This document shows positions 45,790 to 59,131 of a DNA stretch of 64,000 bases, piece by piece. Source of the DNA: Cycas panzhihuaensis (lineage: Eukaryota; Cycadophyta); contig CM041465.1 of the NCBI GenBank assembly GCA_023213395.1, positions 151,535,741 through 151,599,740 of the forward strand, in the 5' to 3' direction. The position numbers and the translations under genes were made by a program. Below the pieces are notes generated by a model. That model was not told the DNA's origin and made no database searches. It worked only from the letters and a program-made list of their open reading frames with translations. Each line of letters opens with the position of its first letter. Positions within the stretch are counted from its first letter, which is position 1.

Positions 45790-47990
45790 AAGCAAATATT
45801 CCCCCAGGGAGTAGTGAAGGCTATCTTGTGGTGGTCCTTGGGTGACATTTGGATTTAGTTATATCCTGAGAAGCCATCCATCAAGGACATGACTTCCAAT
45901 CTAGCGATTCTATTGATTATTTGGTTGATGAATGGGAGAGAAAATTTATCTTTAGGATATGTATTATTAATATCCTTAAAGTTTACACATATGCATATGG
46001 TCCAATTCTTTTTGGCCACTAGAAAAATGTTAGAAACCAATTTAGGGTAATCTTTAGAGGTGATAAGGCTAGTGTGGTGCAGCTTTTCAACTTCCATTTT
46101 TATAATAGATGAAAGCTTAGGGTGTAAAGGCCTTTGTTTTTACCTAATAGGCTTGGTACTCATGATTATTGTCAAATTGTGGGTAGCTATATTAGGGTCA
46201 ATCTCTTTTATGTTAGTGTAATTTCACACAAAGATGTCTTAAAACTCTTGGAAGAGTTTGATATACTCCCTAACTTTTGGGGAGGAACATTCAGTTTTGA
46301 TCTTGATGACCCTATTTACGATAAGGACAATGTCCCTGGTTACCCCAACGTATAAAATATTTCCCTCCTTAAAATAAGGGGGGCTTGCTCTATTGGTGGA
46401 TTGAGAGAAACATTAGTCAAATTGAGGTTAGCCAAAGGAGAACTAATGAAAAGGCACTTTTAGAAACCTAATTTGTGGTGACTAGAAGGTAGGTTGGGTG
46501 ATGACCATGGCAAGTGCTTTAGAAGGGCCTCATCATATTCAAAGTAATCTATCCCATGGATAGTCTTGCTTGTAGGAGGTGGAGGTGGATGCAATTCTAG
46601 GAAGAACTGATAATGGTCCATTACCCACTCCACAAAATGAGGCAATTCTTTAGAAGAATTCAAGTGGACCTATATAATGGGCCTATTTTACATTAGTAGA
46701 GAGGAGGCCCTTGGTGGCTTAAGGTCACATATAATCAACCTATCATGGGAGAATATGAACTCAGAGTCCTCATCGAATCCATATATGAAAGAGGCTTGGT
46801 CAACCCTTAAATTAGGTGGATTAGAGTCAATTGACTCCCTATGCATTAAATTATATTAATGGTTCGAGGCAAGAAGGGTGTGGCCAGATGAGAGCTAGAT
46901 GTGAAGGTGTGGGATTTGCCAATGACATGCTAAGGAACTCTCCCCTAGAAATAAGCTCGAAGAATGGGGAGAGGTATACTCCTTGGGTATAATCACTTAT
47001 GGACTGACATCGGGTTAATAAAAGTGCCTATTATGTGGTAATTGGGAAGAATGGTAGGCCATCCAAGCTCACAGGTAAGAGGACTCACTTCATAGAGGAG
47101 GTTAGAGAGAGTGTGTTTAGGTACTCTCATCCAAATCATAATAAGATTAGGAAGGGCCCAACATATATAGGCTTGGGCTGAAGGGAGGAGGAGTATCCTT
47201 GTGGGATGCCTCTCCTCGAGTGATGGATAGGGATGCCACCTAGCATAGAGGTGGTTTAAATTCCTCATCTCTGAACTCAGGGTCATTTAGGACAACGAGG
47301 TAACCATAACTTCTAATGCCTATAGGGATTAAGCATACCTGATTTAATTGAGAGAGACGGGGATCCTCCTCTTCATGGGGTACTTATTCCTCAAAGAGGG
47401 TGACGATGGATGGGTTGGAGGGTTTCTCATCCTCATTTGCGACACTAAAGATGGCTTGATAGCCCTGATGATATGATCGAGAGGGGGGAGGCTCTCAGGC
47501 CACAACTCTAATTTATCCCTTCTAGACAAATTTGAGTTGCCCCCAAAGTAAAAAATAGACTACCCCCATTTGGTCTAGCCATGGCCAGACCAAGAGGAGG
47601 TTATAATTAACATTGATATTAAGGACAATGACATCGGTATGGAGAGTCTTCAAGAGTAAATGACAAGGTTACTATCCCTAAAGGTGTCTTTTCATTCCCA
47701 TCGTACTTTTGGTATTTCTAAGGGACAGGCTTAAAGCCTTGATGCCCAAATTTTCAAGCATCTAGATAAACATGACATTAACTAAAGAATCATTGTCCAT
47801 AATGGTCCTCTTCAATGTAAAGTGGGAAGTGTTTATGGTGATGGTAAAAGGATTATTCCAATGGTTCTCTTGCTTACTAGTAGGTGGTAGATCTTGAGGA
47901 TCAAAGAAGATAGTGGGTGGGCTACATGAGGTGGTACCCATCGCATGGATAAATACTTCATTCTAACTAAGTGCTTAAAAACTAAGGGCT
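45790..47990 (-). pseudogene. RT N-terminus, linker and protease remnants of element C
   Basis: RT block at 45855-46097: MEVEKLHHTSLIT, PKLVSNIFLVAKKN, CICVNFKDINNTYPKDKFSL, MSLMDGFSGYN; it stops before the MPFGL and active-site motifs. The linker block HGIDYFEYDEALLKHL lies at 46460-46663. A protease remnant near 47769-47812 reads MDNDSLVNVM, with the conserved Gly of D-N-G changed. All are heavily mutated. Confidence 0.72.
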
Positions 47991-48199
47991 TGTTAATTAG
48001 GATAACTCTATAGTATGTCTATCATGGACATTCTGGCAAATATAATATAAAGCTCCTTGATTATAGAGAAGGTCTTTTTCTTACCCATGAGTTGGGAAAG
48101 GGCCCTCTTAAAATCATAACATCCTAGCTAAACATGTATGATCTTTGCGATGATTGGAATCTTAGTGGTGGCTATCTCTGAATGTGCTTGTTATGAAGT

Positions 48200-50722
48200 T
48201 GGACGCCACACGGATAACCACTGATCGATAGGCGGGGGAGAGATGGCACGAAACCGGAGGAAGTGGAACCTACAAGGCAAGCAACTACCACGCAGGCGCC
48301 TGCGGCGCCGAGCGAGTTCTGGATCCGCAATGGAGTATGGCTACTGGGTGACCCTTCACCGCCTTAAGCGAAGGGCGAAGATACGTAGGACGAACCCAAG
48401 TTGACCTGGGAGTAGGCCCCTCCCACCCTTGGGTGGCCAGAAGGGAGAGAGAAAGAACCTAATAAGGATAGGTCAAGAACAATCCTATACAATCTAACCG
48501 GGTATACGAGCGATGCGGGAAGCAAGGCGCTCGCGCGGTTAAGGAAGAGGGAGGAAGGGTAAGGGAGAAGAAGACTCCTACAACCTTTCCTACGAATAAC
48601 AAAAGTACATGCAACAAGGCAAACAAATCACAAACCAATACAAAAAGGCAATTTTCCCTTTTAATCTTTCGATGTTCTAATTACTAGGAAAAGAATAAAA
48701 GAAGGAAAAAGACCAGGTGCGGGGAATAAAGCGTGCACCGGGCCAAGGCGTGAGAGATGGCGTAGCCTTCAGAAGAGCACCCAACCACTCAGCTGCATCG
48801 GATGTGAAATGTAGCGCAAGCGAAAGGGGCTTCCTTACCTTCCCGTGAAAAGTAAATGCGATATCAAGGAAGGAAAGAAACGCTAACTAGCAAATGAGAT
48901 AGCATAAAATATGACACATGCAAGGGACGCTACGGTGGAAGGGGCAACGGCAACGCTCTCCGCTGGCCCGAGTACCAAGCAACAAAGGTCTCCTCCTCGC
49001 CGAGGGGAGACACCTATATGCAACACAAAGATCTAGCAATATATGTCTAACAACATAAACGAGAGTCTAAATGTACATGCATCAGTGTTAGTCCAATAAG
49101 GAAGATACCAAAGAAGAACGATCCAAATGAAAGGAAACAACAAGGTAAGCCTCGGAGTGGCCTACCTCCCGCAAATGGTGCCCAAACCTCCCCAAGAGCC
49201 ACGGGCGTGAGGAGAAAGTCAAGACTCAAGGCCGGAAAACTACCGCAAGAAGGGGCAAGAAAGACCCAAAGACACCCACGGGGAACCGGGATGCTACGGG
49301 GAGCAAACCGGGTAACCGGGGAGCAAAGGTGAAGCAAGAACCCGCGGTTGGGGCCTATGGATGGCACCCAAACCTGAATAAAGGGCCCCAAATCAACGCT
49401 GCAACTTGTGACAGCGCTGGTTTGGGCAACCAAGGGGAGCCTTCGAACCCTTGTTTGCAAGCCAAGAGTAGCACGGGGCGAGAGGGAAGCTTTGGAGGGC
49501 TTTGAGCCGCTTAGGGAGCGTGGTGGTGCGTAATCCACCCAGCCCTCTCCAAAGCCTATGCAACCTCAACGCCACGCTTTGACAAAGAACGCAGTAAGAA
49601 GTGAGGGAGAGTGGTACAGCCCCAAGAGGGAAGAAACCACCTCAAGCAACAAATGAGAACAAATAAGTCAAGTGTAAATATCACCAAAACAAATACAAAG
49701 TGAAGAGTACTGGAAAGGGAGGCAAGGGATTTGCCCACCAAAGATACAAGAAGGGTTGGAACAAACAGCCAGATCTGAATAGAGCAGGGGGCCCTGCTAT
49801 GGAGGTGGAACGGAAACACCGCAAACGGGAGCTCGTGGACCGCCTGGTAGAAAACTGAAACCGCTTCAAGGAGCCCTCTCAAGGCTGAGGGGTCGAGAGA
49901 ATGTCTCACCAAGCCAAAGGAGAGGTGGGCGTCAGATGAAGAGTGCAGTCCAGCAAAGAAGAAGCAATGTAAGAGAGCATAGCAGAGAGTGTTCCTCTTG
50001 AGAGTAAATCCAAAAGTGAGCCAAAAGATCAAAAGAGAGCTTGAAAACGAGCCAAAAGATGTTTAAGTACTAAAGCAAAACCCTAAAGTACGCGAATAGG
50101 GCACTACCGAGGGAGAAAAGGCGAACCACGTGGCGCTTCAATAAATGCGAAATTGCCACCATGGATTTTAAAACAAACAGAGACAACTGTATCACGGAAA
50201 CTTTAGCAGATCATGAATACTCCAGACTGAAAATTCGCAGGCCAAGATCACAAAGGGTACCGCTGAAGATTACGGCAGATGCACTGGAGACACAAATGGG
50301 GCCCGCCAACCGTCCAGTGGGGCAAACGGCAAAAGGCTAAAGGACAACTAAAACACCCACCCGGAGCAAACAAGCCAAGAAACGGCCCACGGGAGCGTAA
50401 ATAGGCCCCCAAATGAGGTGGCAAGCTAACCAAGCGACGATGAGGCATCACACGGTGGAGGTGGCGCAAACCCGGTGGATCCGTGAGAGAGGAGGGCGGA
50501 TGGAAGTAATACGGTCACCAAGGTGCCACACTCGCTAAGAGTGTGCCCCTCGCTATAGTCGTCATAGGCTAAACATAGGTGTGGACGACGACCGTGCCGC
50601 CCACAAAGTCATACGCATGCAAATATGTAAGCGCATAATCAAGACATAAAAGTGATGATAATGCTAGAGACATACCGCACTTACCGAGTCGGTGATTCGT
50701 ATCCATTCCTAAGTCGGAAACA
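48200..50722 (-). repeat. Left (3') LTR of element B
   Basis: 2523 bp. It is almost identical to 56559-59131 in AT-rich parts but shows many short gaps in GC-rich parts (for example near 48525 versus 56890). The terminal hairpin is degraded here (ATTCCTAAGTCGGAAACA). Confidence 0.92.
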
Positions 50723-51059
50723 TCGCCTCGCGCACAGAGCCTCGCCGCAAGCCTCGATGCGATGGCGACGCCGGCAACACAACCGCTGAGTACATGTGTA
50801 TATAGATATATCAATCAAGATCGATCGAGGGGCAAGGGTGCCATGAGTGTCGTGGCGAACGCTGCGGATACGAAGCGGTGGAGACAACATAGGGCCGCCG
50901 GCGCGCCACCTGAAACCGATCGAGAAAGAGACAGCGAGGGGCCGCCCCCACGACAATGAATGCAAAGGAGCATGCAGGACCACATGGGGAACAAATGGTG
51001 GGTACCATAGTTTTACCTCGTTAGCAACCCGATTTCGGAGGTGCGAAAGGTCATCAAGC

Positions 51060-51504
51060 GGAAGCGACCAACTACCGAGGCTTGGGCGACGAGAAGGCCA
51101 AGCAAGACTCGGGGACTGGCCGCCAGGCGAGACAAAGTGCCAAGGATGAGGCGAACAAGGCTATCGGCCTCGGCTGAGAGCCCGAGGATATGCCGGATAT
51201 CAACGGAAGAGAAACGCCAGAGGGATCCGGCGGAAGCAAGAGTCCTCAAGTGAGGGCATCGCACCCTGAGACTGGGTGAGATGAGACACCACAACTTGAG
51301 AGTCGCAGAGCAAAACAATGGGTCCGTGATGGAAACGAAGGGCACGTAAGGGCTTCGGCGATACCAGATACTCGGCTTCATTGTTGGTAGCCTCCGGAGG
51401 AAGATCCCAGAGCGAGGAGATCATAACTTAAGGGTCATGAGAATCCACGCAATACCGAAGGGTTGGGTTACCGCGCTTCCGCCGCAGAAAGATGTGTATG
51501 ACAT
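51060..51504 (-). pseudogene. aRNH remnant of element B
   Basis: Keeps EATNNEAEYL and VLLCDSQVVVSHLTQ, so the Glu and the second Asp motif are visible. The first motif reads YTSFCGGS with Asp lost by frame and base changes. Several short gaps relative to the A copy break the frame. Confidence 0.7.
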
Positions 51505-51594
51505 AGGTGACACAAAATCCAAGCGGATGATCGGTGATGAAGGCAACACTTAGAAAATGCATACAATGTGTGGTCATTAAGGGTAGGTGGACCT

Positions 51595-52261
51595 AGCAAT
51601 GAGGCACCCCAAGAGCGGGGCCACAGCAGTAGGACATGGATGGATAGTTTGGCGGAGGAAAGCACTGCCTCGTGGGGTCATATATAGGACCATATGATTG
51701 TACCCCCCCTGCAAGGACACCGGCTTCCCAGGATGTACGATGACAAGATTTTGATATGTATATTTGCATGGGGTGATTAGAACCCCATTCGGATATGAGA
51801 TGTCGCGATGGTGTGTGGATGATATGTATATTTATCGTATGCGTGAGTGTTATGTTGTGTAGGAGGTGGTTCATGTTATGAACATTTTATTGTATGATGC
51901 ACACGCTTTCCTTCCGTATAACCACACACCTAACATGGCACACACACATGCCGTGAGCGGACGACATGGAGGTGTGAGGTTAGGAAGGTGGCGGCATACA
52001 TGTTCCGCAGGAGAGCATAACGGATATGTGAAGGAAACGCCAGACAGAAAGAGGGGCAACACGCCCCAAGCGTCCTCCCCTGGGAGATGCCCAAGCGAGA
52101 GGACCAAGGTTCCCGGAGGATACGGAACGCTGGTTCCGCTGACGAACCAGAGAGACAAAGCGGTCCATCTTAAATAGCCATTCTACACGCTACCGGGAAG
52201 AATGGGGACAACCTAAGATGGTAGTTTAGGCTCGTTTTGAGCAGGCGAGGGATCGTAGAAG
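51595..52261. other. Conserved tract of element B equivalent to 22664-23345 of A
   Basis: Starts at the junction CAATGAGGCACCCC, where the antisense gene of A is missing, and follows A closely (TCATATATAGGACCATATG, AACATGGCACACACAC, the graded GC-rich end). No coding. Confidence 0.65.
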
Positions 52262-52545
52262 GGTCAAGCGTAAAACTTAAGGAACATCCCATTAACGGCT
52301 TTCTCAAATTCGAGCCCTCCGTGGTGGCTATCCTATAGGCACCATTATCGAGAGATTCGATAATGACAAAAGGACCGACCCACCGGGTTGGAATTTGGTC
52401 AAACTCATGGAGATATTCGAGTCACTGTAAGCTTTTCTACCTCCATCTCGACGGGCGTAAAGCTTCGTGAAGGACGCCGCTCGCGCATGTGGTGGGCGCC
52501 AGAAGGGTGGTGAGGTTATGAGTGACAATCGAGGAGTCGATTCCC
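52262..52545 (-). pseudogene. Deletion junction: RT N-terminus joined to integrase C-terminus in element B
   Basis: Integrase C-terminal residues (VGPFVIIESLDNGAYR in one frame) occupy 52265-52420. At about 52425-52435 the sequence jumps to the RT start region (MEVEKL equivalent). About 2.3 kb present in A (roughly 23510-25850) is absent. Short GCTT-type similarity exists at both A breakpoints. Confidence 0.75.
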
Positions 52546-53990
52546 TTCATGTCAAGATAATCCCACGCGAAAATGTCTCAAATTCTCGGAATGTAAGGGA
52601 ATATTCCCTAATCTCATCAGAGAGCATTCCGCCCAACCCTAATGACCTTGCTCGGCCAAGACTACGCCTTGAATTCCCCCATGCACATGGCATTGCCTCT
52701 TCAAAGTGAAGAGGGCAAGATCAACGGGAGGAGGAGGAATAGGAGAGGGATCGGATCCGAGCGTGGATCCGATCGCAAGGATCTTCCGGTGACCGAGCTT
52801 GGTGACCAAGGCGATTAGGTGCAAGGCCCGCTAGGTGCTCAAATAGGCTTCATCATCCTCGAAATAGTCCACCCCATGGATGACCTTACTTCGAGTAGAA
52901 GAAGCGCTAGAAGGGAAAGGAGCAACGGGACTGGGGTGATCATCGGATCGCTCAACTCCTTCATGGAACCAAGGAAAACTGTAAAGAGGCTCCTTGTGAG
53001 GCGTAAAAGGCAATTCCTCAAAGCCATCACCGCGGGTAATGAAAAGAAGAACCGACTACGGCAAGTGTCAGCACGAGCGATGGTGTGTGACACGCACGAG
53101 GGGCTAGTCTCACCAACGAGAGAGGTTCCAAACGAGGGTCTAGAGCGAGACAGGTACGACCCATTGGTGCGAAGGAAAGAAATGGGGTGGAGACAACCCT
53201 CGCCTCCGCCAAGCGATTCATCATCGCTGAACGAAGCAAGGTACCCATAACTCCCGACGCCAATAGGGGCAAAACGTGCGAGACTAGGAAGGGAAGATGT
53301 GGGATCTTCTTCCGACGGATTGGGTATACCAATTGAACAAGCCGAGGCGTGAGTGGGTGAACCTTGGTTTGCCGAACTCGCGAGAGGAGCTTGTTTGGCA
53401 AAAGGACGCTCACGGGAACCACTCTCATTCGCCCCGTCATGGACGAATTTAAGCCGCCCCCAAAGGGTCGAACACACGGCCCCATTTGGTCGAGCCATGG
53501 GCGACCTAGAAGGAGGTTGTAATCCACGTCAACGTCGAGGACTACAACATCGGCAAGAACGGTTTTGCCCCCAAGGGTGAGCGAAATCGCGATGCATCCG
53601 AGAGGGTCTTCGCCACCGTCATACCCTTGGCATCGCCAGGAACGTTCCATATGAGATACCAAGCTCTTGCATAACACGCAAGGGCATGGCATCGATGTAA
53701 GAGCCATTGTCGACAACGCCTTCTTGGAGGGTACAATCAGCGACGATCGTGATGGTGAATGGGAAGTTCCACCGACGCTCCTGCTCACCGTGGGAGGAAG
53801 ATCCTAGGATCGAAGGAAATAGTGGGTCCGCCACTGGGCGACGCCCAAAGCGTGACAGTACATCTCCCGATCCTAAAGCTTCCAGAGGAGGGCCCGCTGG
53901 GACAACTCCTCGGAACGCCCATCAAGGACATTCCCCGCAATGATCAGTATGGAGCTCGCCCACGACGGAGAAGGGTTTACCCTTCCCAGT
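52546..53990 (-). pseudogene. Protease and linker of element B
   Basis: The protease motif VVDNGSYIDAMPLRVMQELGI lies at about 53640-53720; the linker with VIHGVDYFEDDEAYL is at 52840-52900. A VDYNLLLGRPWLDQMG-like block near 53480-53540 links them. Many frameshifts. Confidence 0.72.
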
Positions 53991-53999
53991 TGGGTTGCA

Positions 54000-56396
54000 A
54001 GTGCCCTTCGAAAGTCGTGAACGACCCGCGCATGTGAATAGCCTTGGGAAAAGAGGGATTTTGAGGAAGGGTCTCCTAAGGATCTAAGGAACTAAGAACC
54101 GGCAGCCTCCCGCCGCCTTAGCGCTTGAGATCGCGTAAGGGCGAAAGCCTGAGTTGCTTCAAGCAACCGAATCACCTTCTTCCCTATTCCGGTCGTGAAG
54201 GCGACGGAGTACTGGCCAGGAGAACGAGAAGAGGAAGAAGAGTTCGCGCCTTCCCTTGTCGCGGAAGGGCGGGATCAGTGATCTTCCCTGCTACGTTGTT
54301 CTTGGTTTGGGGTTGCGATCACGCTCCCATGTTTAGGAACGGATCCTTGTGAACAAAGTTGGTCAAGATTAGGCCTCGAGGCCCGCTTGGGAGAGGAATC
54401 GGCCGAGGGCATCCTTTGGATGCCGGGCCCTACAACGTGAATCGTCATGGAAGCAATCCCCATGAATGGAACACCACTTCTTCTCAAGCGAGGGTCGACC
54501 TTCTCGCTGGGAGGATCATGCCCCATTCCCGGAAGAGCAACTTGGGTAGTTTGTTGGACTTGTTTGTTTGAAGTAGGAGACGAAGGACCTTGAAGCTTGA
54601 GCTCCTTCATCATACGCCGAACGAGCGTATAGGCGATGTGAGGGGATCTAAGGTCCTCTCGGAGGATGAGAGGAAGACCGCCTACCGAGAAGGTTTAGCG
54701 CCTTGGTAGGGGTGGTGCCTCACTGCTGCCAGGAGGGCTTAAGAGGTTTCGAGACCACTGATCTCAATAGCCTCCAACGCCAAGCACTTGGCGATCAGCG
54801 GAATCACGTGGTCGCCCCATCTCGAGGACTTCCACGTGGACTTCGGACGGCGCATTGACAACAGTCCCGCCTCCTCGGGCAAGGTCGCCTTGGTGGAGTG
54901 AAGCAGATCGTGGAATCGCCGCACAAAGTCACGATTCATCTCATCATGACCTTGTTTGAGCGAGAGAAGGGATTTCATCCCGCTCTTGAATGGGCGAGCT
55001 ACATCAAAGTAATTGATGAACTCGTCCACCAATTGCTGGAATGAATAGACTGAGTGGGCAGGGAGACGATAAAACCATTTAAGGGCGTCACCCTGCAAGG
55101 ATCGAGGAAAGAGTTTCATCAAAATATGGTCGTAAGCCCAGTAATCGATGCATGCCATAGAGAAACTACGGACATGCTCACGGGTCTTCATGACGAAGTC
55201 CCATCGAATCTAGGAACTTCGTGGAGGATGAGGCGGCAAGTTGGTTCGCAGCCTCAACCGAGAGAGGGTTGACCTAAAGTCCACGAAGGCGCGCCTTGCT
55301 CGAACCGTAGGATCAACGAACGCCGAAGTAGGTGGCGCGCAAGGAGGCGGATGGGGTAGGACACCCATCCCTCCTTGAGGAACCACCCTCACGACAAGAG
55401 GCGTGGAAAAGGGCGCCTTGGAAGGGAGCCGGATTCCTGCGAAGGCACAACGATGGAACGCATTGGGTGGCGGATAAGAGGGATGCGGGCGGGTTACGCC
55501 CATACAGCCACCGTAGGTGGGGCCATTCCGTATGGGTGTAGCGGATCCACCCCATAAACAGAAGACGACTTCCCTACCACCGCCCAAGGTTGAGAAGTAT
55601 ACCACCGGGGAACGTAGAAAGAAGCACCAACGCTACTGGTTGGAGGATGCGTGGGAACGAATCCCACCGATTGGCGGTGGAAGGCTAGCAGGCGACTAGG
55701 CCTACTAGAGGCGACATGTGCCGATTGGAAGACGGCACATTAGTTGGATCGGGAACGGTATGCTAACCCCACCGAGGGACAGACACTGCGTGAGAAGGCC
55801 CTAAGGCATTAGGGCCTTGATAAGGGATGGAAGGTGCCACACGTGCCCCCACCGCAGAAACGAATGGGGCGACGCGTAGGCACGAAAGGGTTTGTTGTCA
55901 CAGGAAGGCGGACGAGGATGAAGCGTGAGGGGAAGAGCAGAGGAGGAAGAGACTCCCTGCGCAGACACCCTCAAGCCATTCGGGACGTGGTTGAGAGCAT
56001 ACCGCACGGCATCCGCCAAGAGCCTCAAGCACGTCAGTGAGGAGTCCCACATACCCATAAGAGGTGATCGGGACCTCGAACAAGGCATGTCCATCGAAGG
56101 TTCCTCATAAAATCACCTTGCTGCGTGGCAATCCTCGGGAGGAACGGATCCCTCTGGCGTGGGTAGAAGGATGGGGAGCACAAGAAAGGTGTTGATCGAT
56201 CGGGTAGTAAAGGAGTCGCCACCCTCTTGGGTGGACTCGAATGATGAAGGAAGAGCTTGGGTTTCCATAACAAGCGTGGTAGGTCAATGGAAGAGTACCC
56301 TTCCATAGTCGGACGGGATCCGACGAGGCAAGAAAGGCAGACTCGGGGTCTTCTAACAAAGGGGTAGACCGCAAACGACGAGAGAAACAGGCGCAT
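54000..56396 (-). pseudogene. gag of element B
   Basis: The core at 54739-55191 is well kept (HVRSFSMACIDYWAYDHILM, GDALKWFYRLPAHS, FINYFDVARPFKSG, HDEMNRDFVRRF). The start region near 56396 matches the MRRFSRRLRG start of A after frame changes. A knuckle-like region lies near 54460. Broken by many short gaps. Confidence 0.75.
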
Positions 56397-56539
56397 GCAA
56401 GGTCGACCAACGATGTCGGAAAAGAGAAGGAATGGTATAACACGCGTTGGGGGCGCCCAACGTGGAGGTCAAGACAGTATAGAAAGGATCACACGAGTAG
56501 CGAAACCAACCAAGAGAGCGAGACTAGCTCCCTTCGGCA

Positions 56540-56558
56540 ATCCCCAAGATGGTCGCCA
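56540..56558 (-). other. Primer binding site of element B
   Basis: On the minus strand TGGCGACCATCTTGGGGAT directly follows the 5' LTR, comparable to the site of A. Confidence 0.75.
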
Positions 56559-59131
56559 TGGACGCTACTGCACGGATAACCACTGACTGAGCAAAAGTGG
56601 GAGAGATGGCGACGAAACGGTAGGAAGTGGAACCTACAAGGCAAGCAACTACCACGCAGAGCGCCCCGTGCGCCGGAGCGCGAGTTCGGGATCTGCAATG
56701 GAGTATGGCTACTACTGGGTGACCCTTCACCGCCTTGAGCGAAGGGCGAAGATACGTGGGACGAACCCTGTTGACTCGAGTAGGCCCCTCCCACCCTTGG
56801 GTGGCCAGAAGGGAGAGAGAAAGAACCTAATAAGGATAGGTCAAGAACAATCCTATACAATCTAACCGGGTATACGAGCGTCAAGGGAAGCAAGGCCAGC
56901 TAGCTAAGGAAGAGGGAGGAAGGGTAAGGGAGAAGAAGACTCCTACAACCTTTCCTACGAATAACAAAAGTACATGCAACAAGGCAAACAAATCGCAAAC
57001 CAATACAAAAAAGGCAATTTTCCTTTTAATCTTTCGATGTTCTAATTACTAGGAAAAGAATAAAAGAAGGAAAAAGACCAGGTGCGAAGGGGAACAAAGC
57101 GTGCACCCGGGCCGAAGGCGCCGAGATGGCGTAGCCTTCAGAAGAGCACCCAACCACTCAAGCAGACTGGGATGTGAAATGTAGCGAAGCGAAAGGGGCT
57201 TCCTTACCTTCCCGTGAAAAGTAAATGCGATCTCAAGGAAGGAAAGAAACGCTAACTAGCAAATGAGATAGCATAAAATATGACACATGCAAGGGACGCC
57301 ACCTGGAAGGGGCAACGCAACGCTCTCCGCGTCCCGAGTACCTGTAGCAACAAAGGTCTCCCTCCTGAGGGGAGACACCTATATGCAACACAAAGATCTA
57401 GCAATATATGTCTAACAACATAAACGAGAGTCTAAATGTACATGCATCGTTGTTAGTCCAATAAGGAAGATACCATAGAAGAACGATCCAAATGAAAGGA
57501 AACAACAAGGTAAGCCTCGAGTGGCCTACCTCCCGCAATGGTGCCCAAACCTCTCCCCAAGAGCCACGGGCGCGAGGAGAAAGTCAAGACTCAAGGTGGA
57601 AAACTACCGCAAGAAGGGGCAAGAAAGACCCAAAGACACCCACGGGAACCGGATGCTACGGGAGCAAACCGTAACCGGGAGCAAAGGTGAAGAAGAACCC
57701 GCGGTTGGGGCCTATGGATGGCACCCAAACCTGAATAAAGGGCCCCAAATCAACGCTGCAACTTGTGACAGCGCTGGTTTAGGCAACCAAGGGGAGCCTT
57801 CGAACCCTTGTTTGCAAGCCAAGAGTAGCACGGGGCGAGAGGGAAGCTTTGGAGGGCTTTGAGCCACTTAGGGAGCGTGGCAGGTGGTGCGAAATCCACC
57901 CAGCTCCTCTCCAAAGCCTATGCAACCCCTCAACGCTACCTTGGGCTGACAAAGAACGCAGTAAGAAGCGGAGGGAGAGTGGTACAAAGCCCCAAGAGGG
58001 AAGAAAACCACCTCTCAAGCAACAAATGAGAACAAATAAGTCAAGTGTAAATATCACCAAAACAAATACAAAGCGAAGAGTACACGGAAAGGGAGGCAAG
58101 GGATTTGCCCCACCAAAAGACAATAAGAAGGGCCGGAACAAATGCCAGATCTGAATAGAGCAGGGCCAGGCCTGCTATGGAGGTGGAACGGAAACACTGC
58201 AAACGGGAGCTCGTGGATCGCCTGGTAGAAAAGCAGTGGAAACCGCTTCAAAGGAGCCCTCTCCAAGGCGTTTGAGGGGCTGAGAGAATGTCTCAGCCAA
58301 GCCAAAGGAGAGCTGGGCGCTGTATGAAGAGTGCAGGTCCAGTTGCAGTAGCAAACAATGTAAGAGAGCGAGGCAGGAGAGTGTTCCTCTTGAGAGTAAA
58401 TCCAAAAGTGAGCCAAAAAGATCAAAAGAGAGCTTGAAAACGAGCCAAAAGATGTTTAAGTACTAAAGCAAAACCCTAAAGTACGCGAATAGGGCACTAC
58501 CGAGGGAGAAAAGCGCGAACCACGTGGCGGCTTCGCAATAAATGCGAAATCGCCACAATGATTTTAAAAACAAACGAGACAGTCGTCTGCGGAAACTTTA
58601 GCAGATCTGCTGAATATTCAATGGCATCACGAAAATTCCGTGATCACAAGATCACGGTGGTACCGCCAAGATTACGGCCAGATGCACTGGAGACACAAAT
58701 GGGGCCCGCCAAACCGGTCAGTGAGGGGCAAGCGGTAAAAGGCTAAAGGACAACTAAAACACCCACCGGAGCAAACAAGCCAAGAAACGGCCCACGGAGC
58801 GTAAATAGGCCCCAAATGAGGTGGCAAGCTAACCAAGCGACGATGAGGCATCACACGGTGGAGGTGGCGCAAACCCGGTGGATCCAGGAGAGAGGAGGCG
58901 GATGCGGGAAATGTCACGGCCACCAAGGTGCCACACTCGCTAAGAGGGGGCCCCCGCCATAGTCGGCATAGGCTAAACATAGGGGTGGACGGCGGCCAGG
59001 CCGCCCCCCAAGTCATACGCGTGCAGATATGTAGCGCATAATCAAGACATAAAAGTGATGATAATGCTAGAGACATACCTGCACTTACCTGAGTCGGTGA
59101 TTCCGTATCCATTCCCGGAAGCCGGGAAACA
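56559..59131 (-). repeat. Right (5') LTR of element B
   Basis: 2573 bp, TG...CA. The terminal hairpin TTCCCGG/CCGGGAA (59112-59118 and 59122-59128) and the exon-like ATG segment with donor (59083-59112) are intact and equal to the A right copy. Confidence 0.93.

Larger units (their letters stand above)
48200..59131 (-). mobile_element. Element B: internally deleted Tat-type Ty3/gypsy element, 10.9 kb
   Basis: TGGACGCC at 48200 and GGGAAACA ending at 59131, flanked by the target duplication GAAGT (48195-48199 and 59132-59136). LTRs of 2523 and 2573 bp. Internal order on the minus strand: primer site, gag, protease, linker, RT N-terminus fused to integrase C-terminus, conserved tract, aRNH remnant. 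It lacks the RT catalytic part, RNase H and integrase core, and also the antisense gene. It inserted between the protease and gag remnants of element C. Confidence 0.95.
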
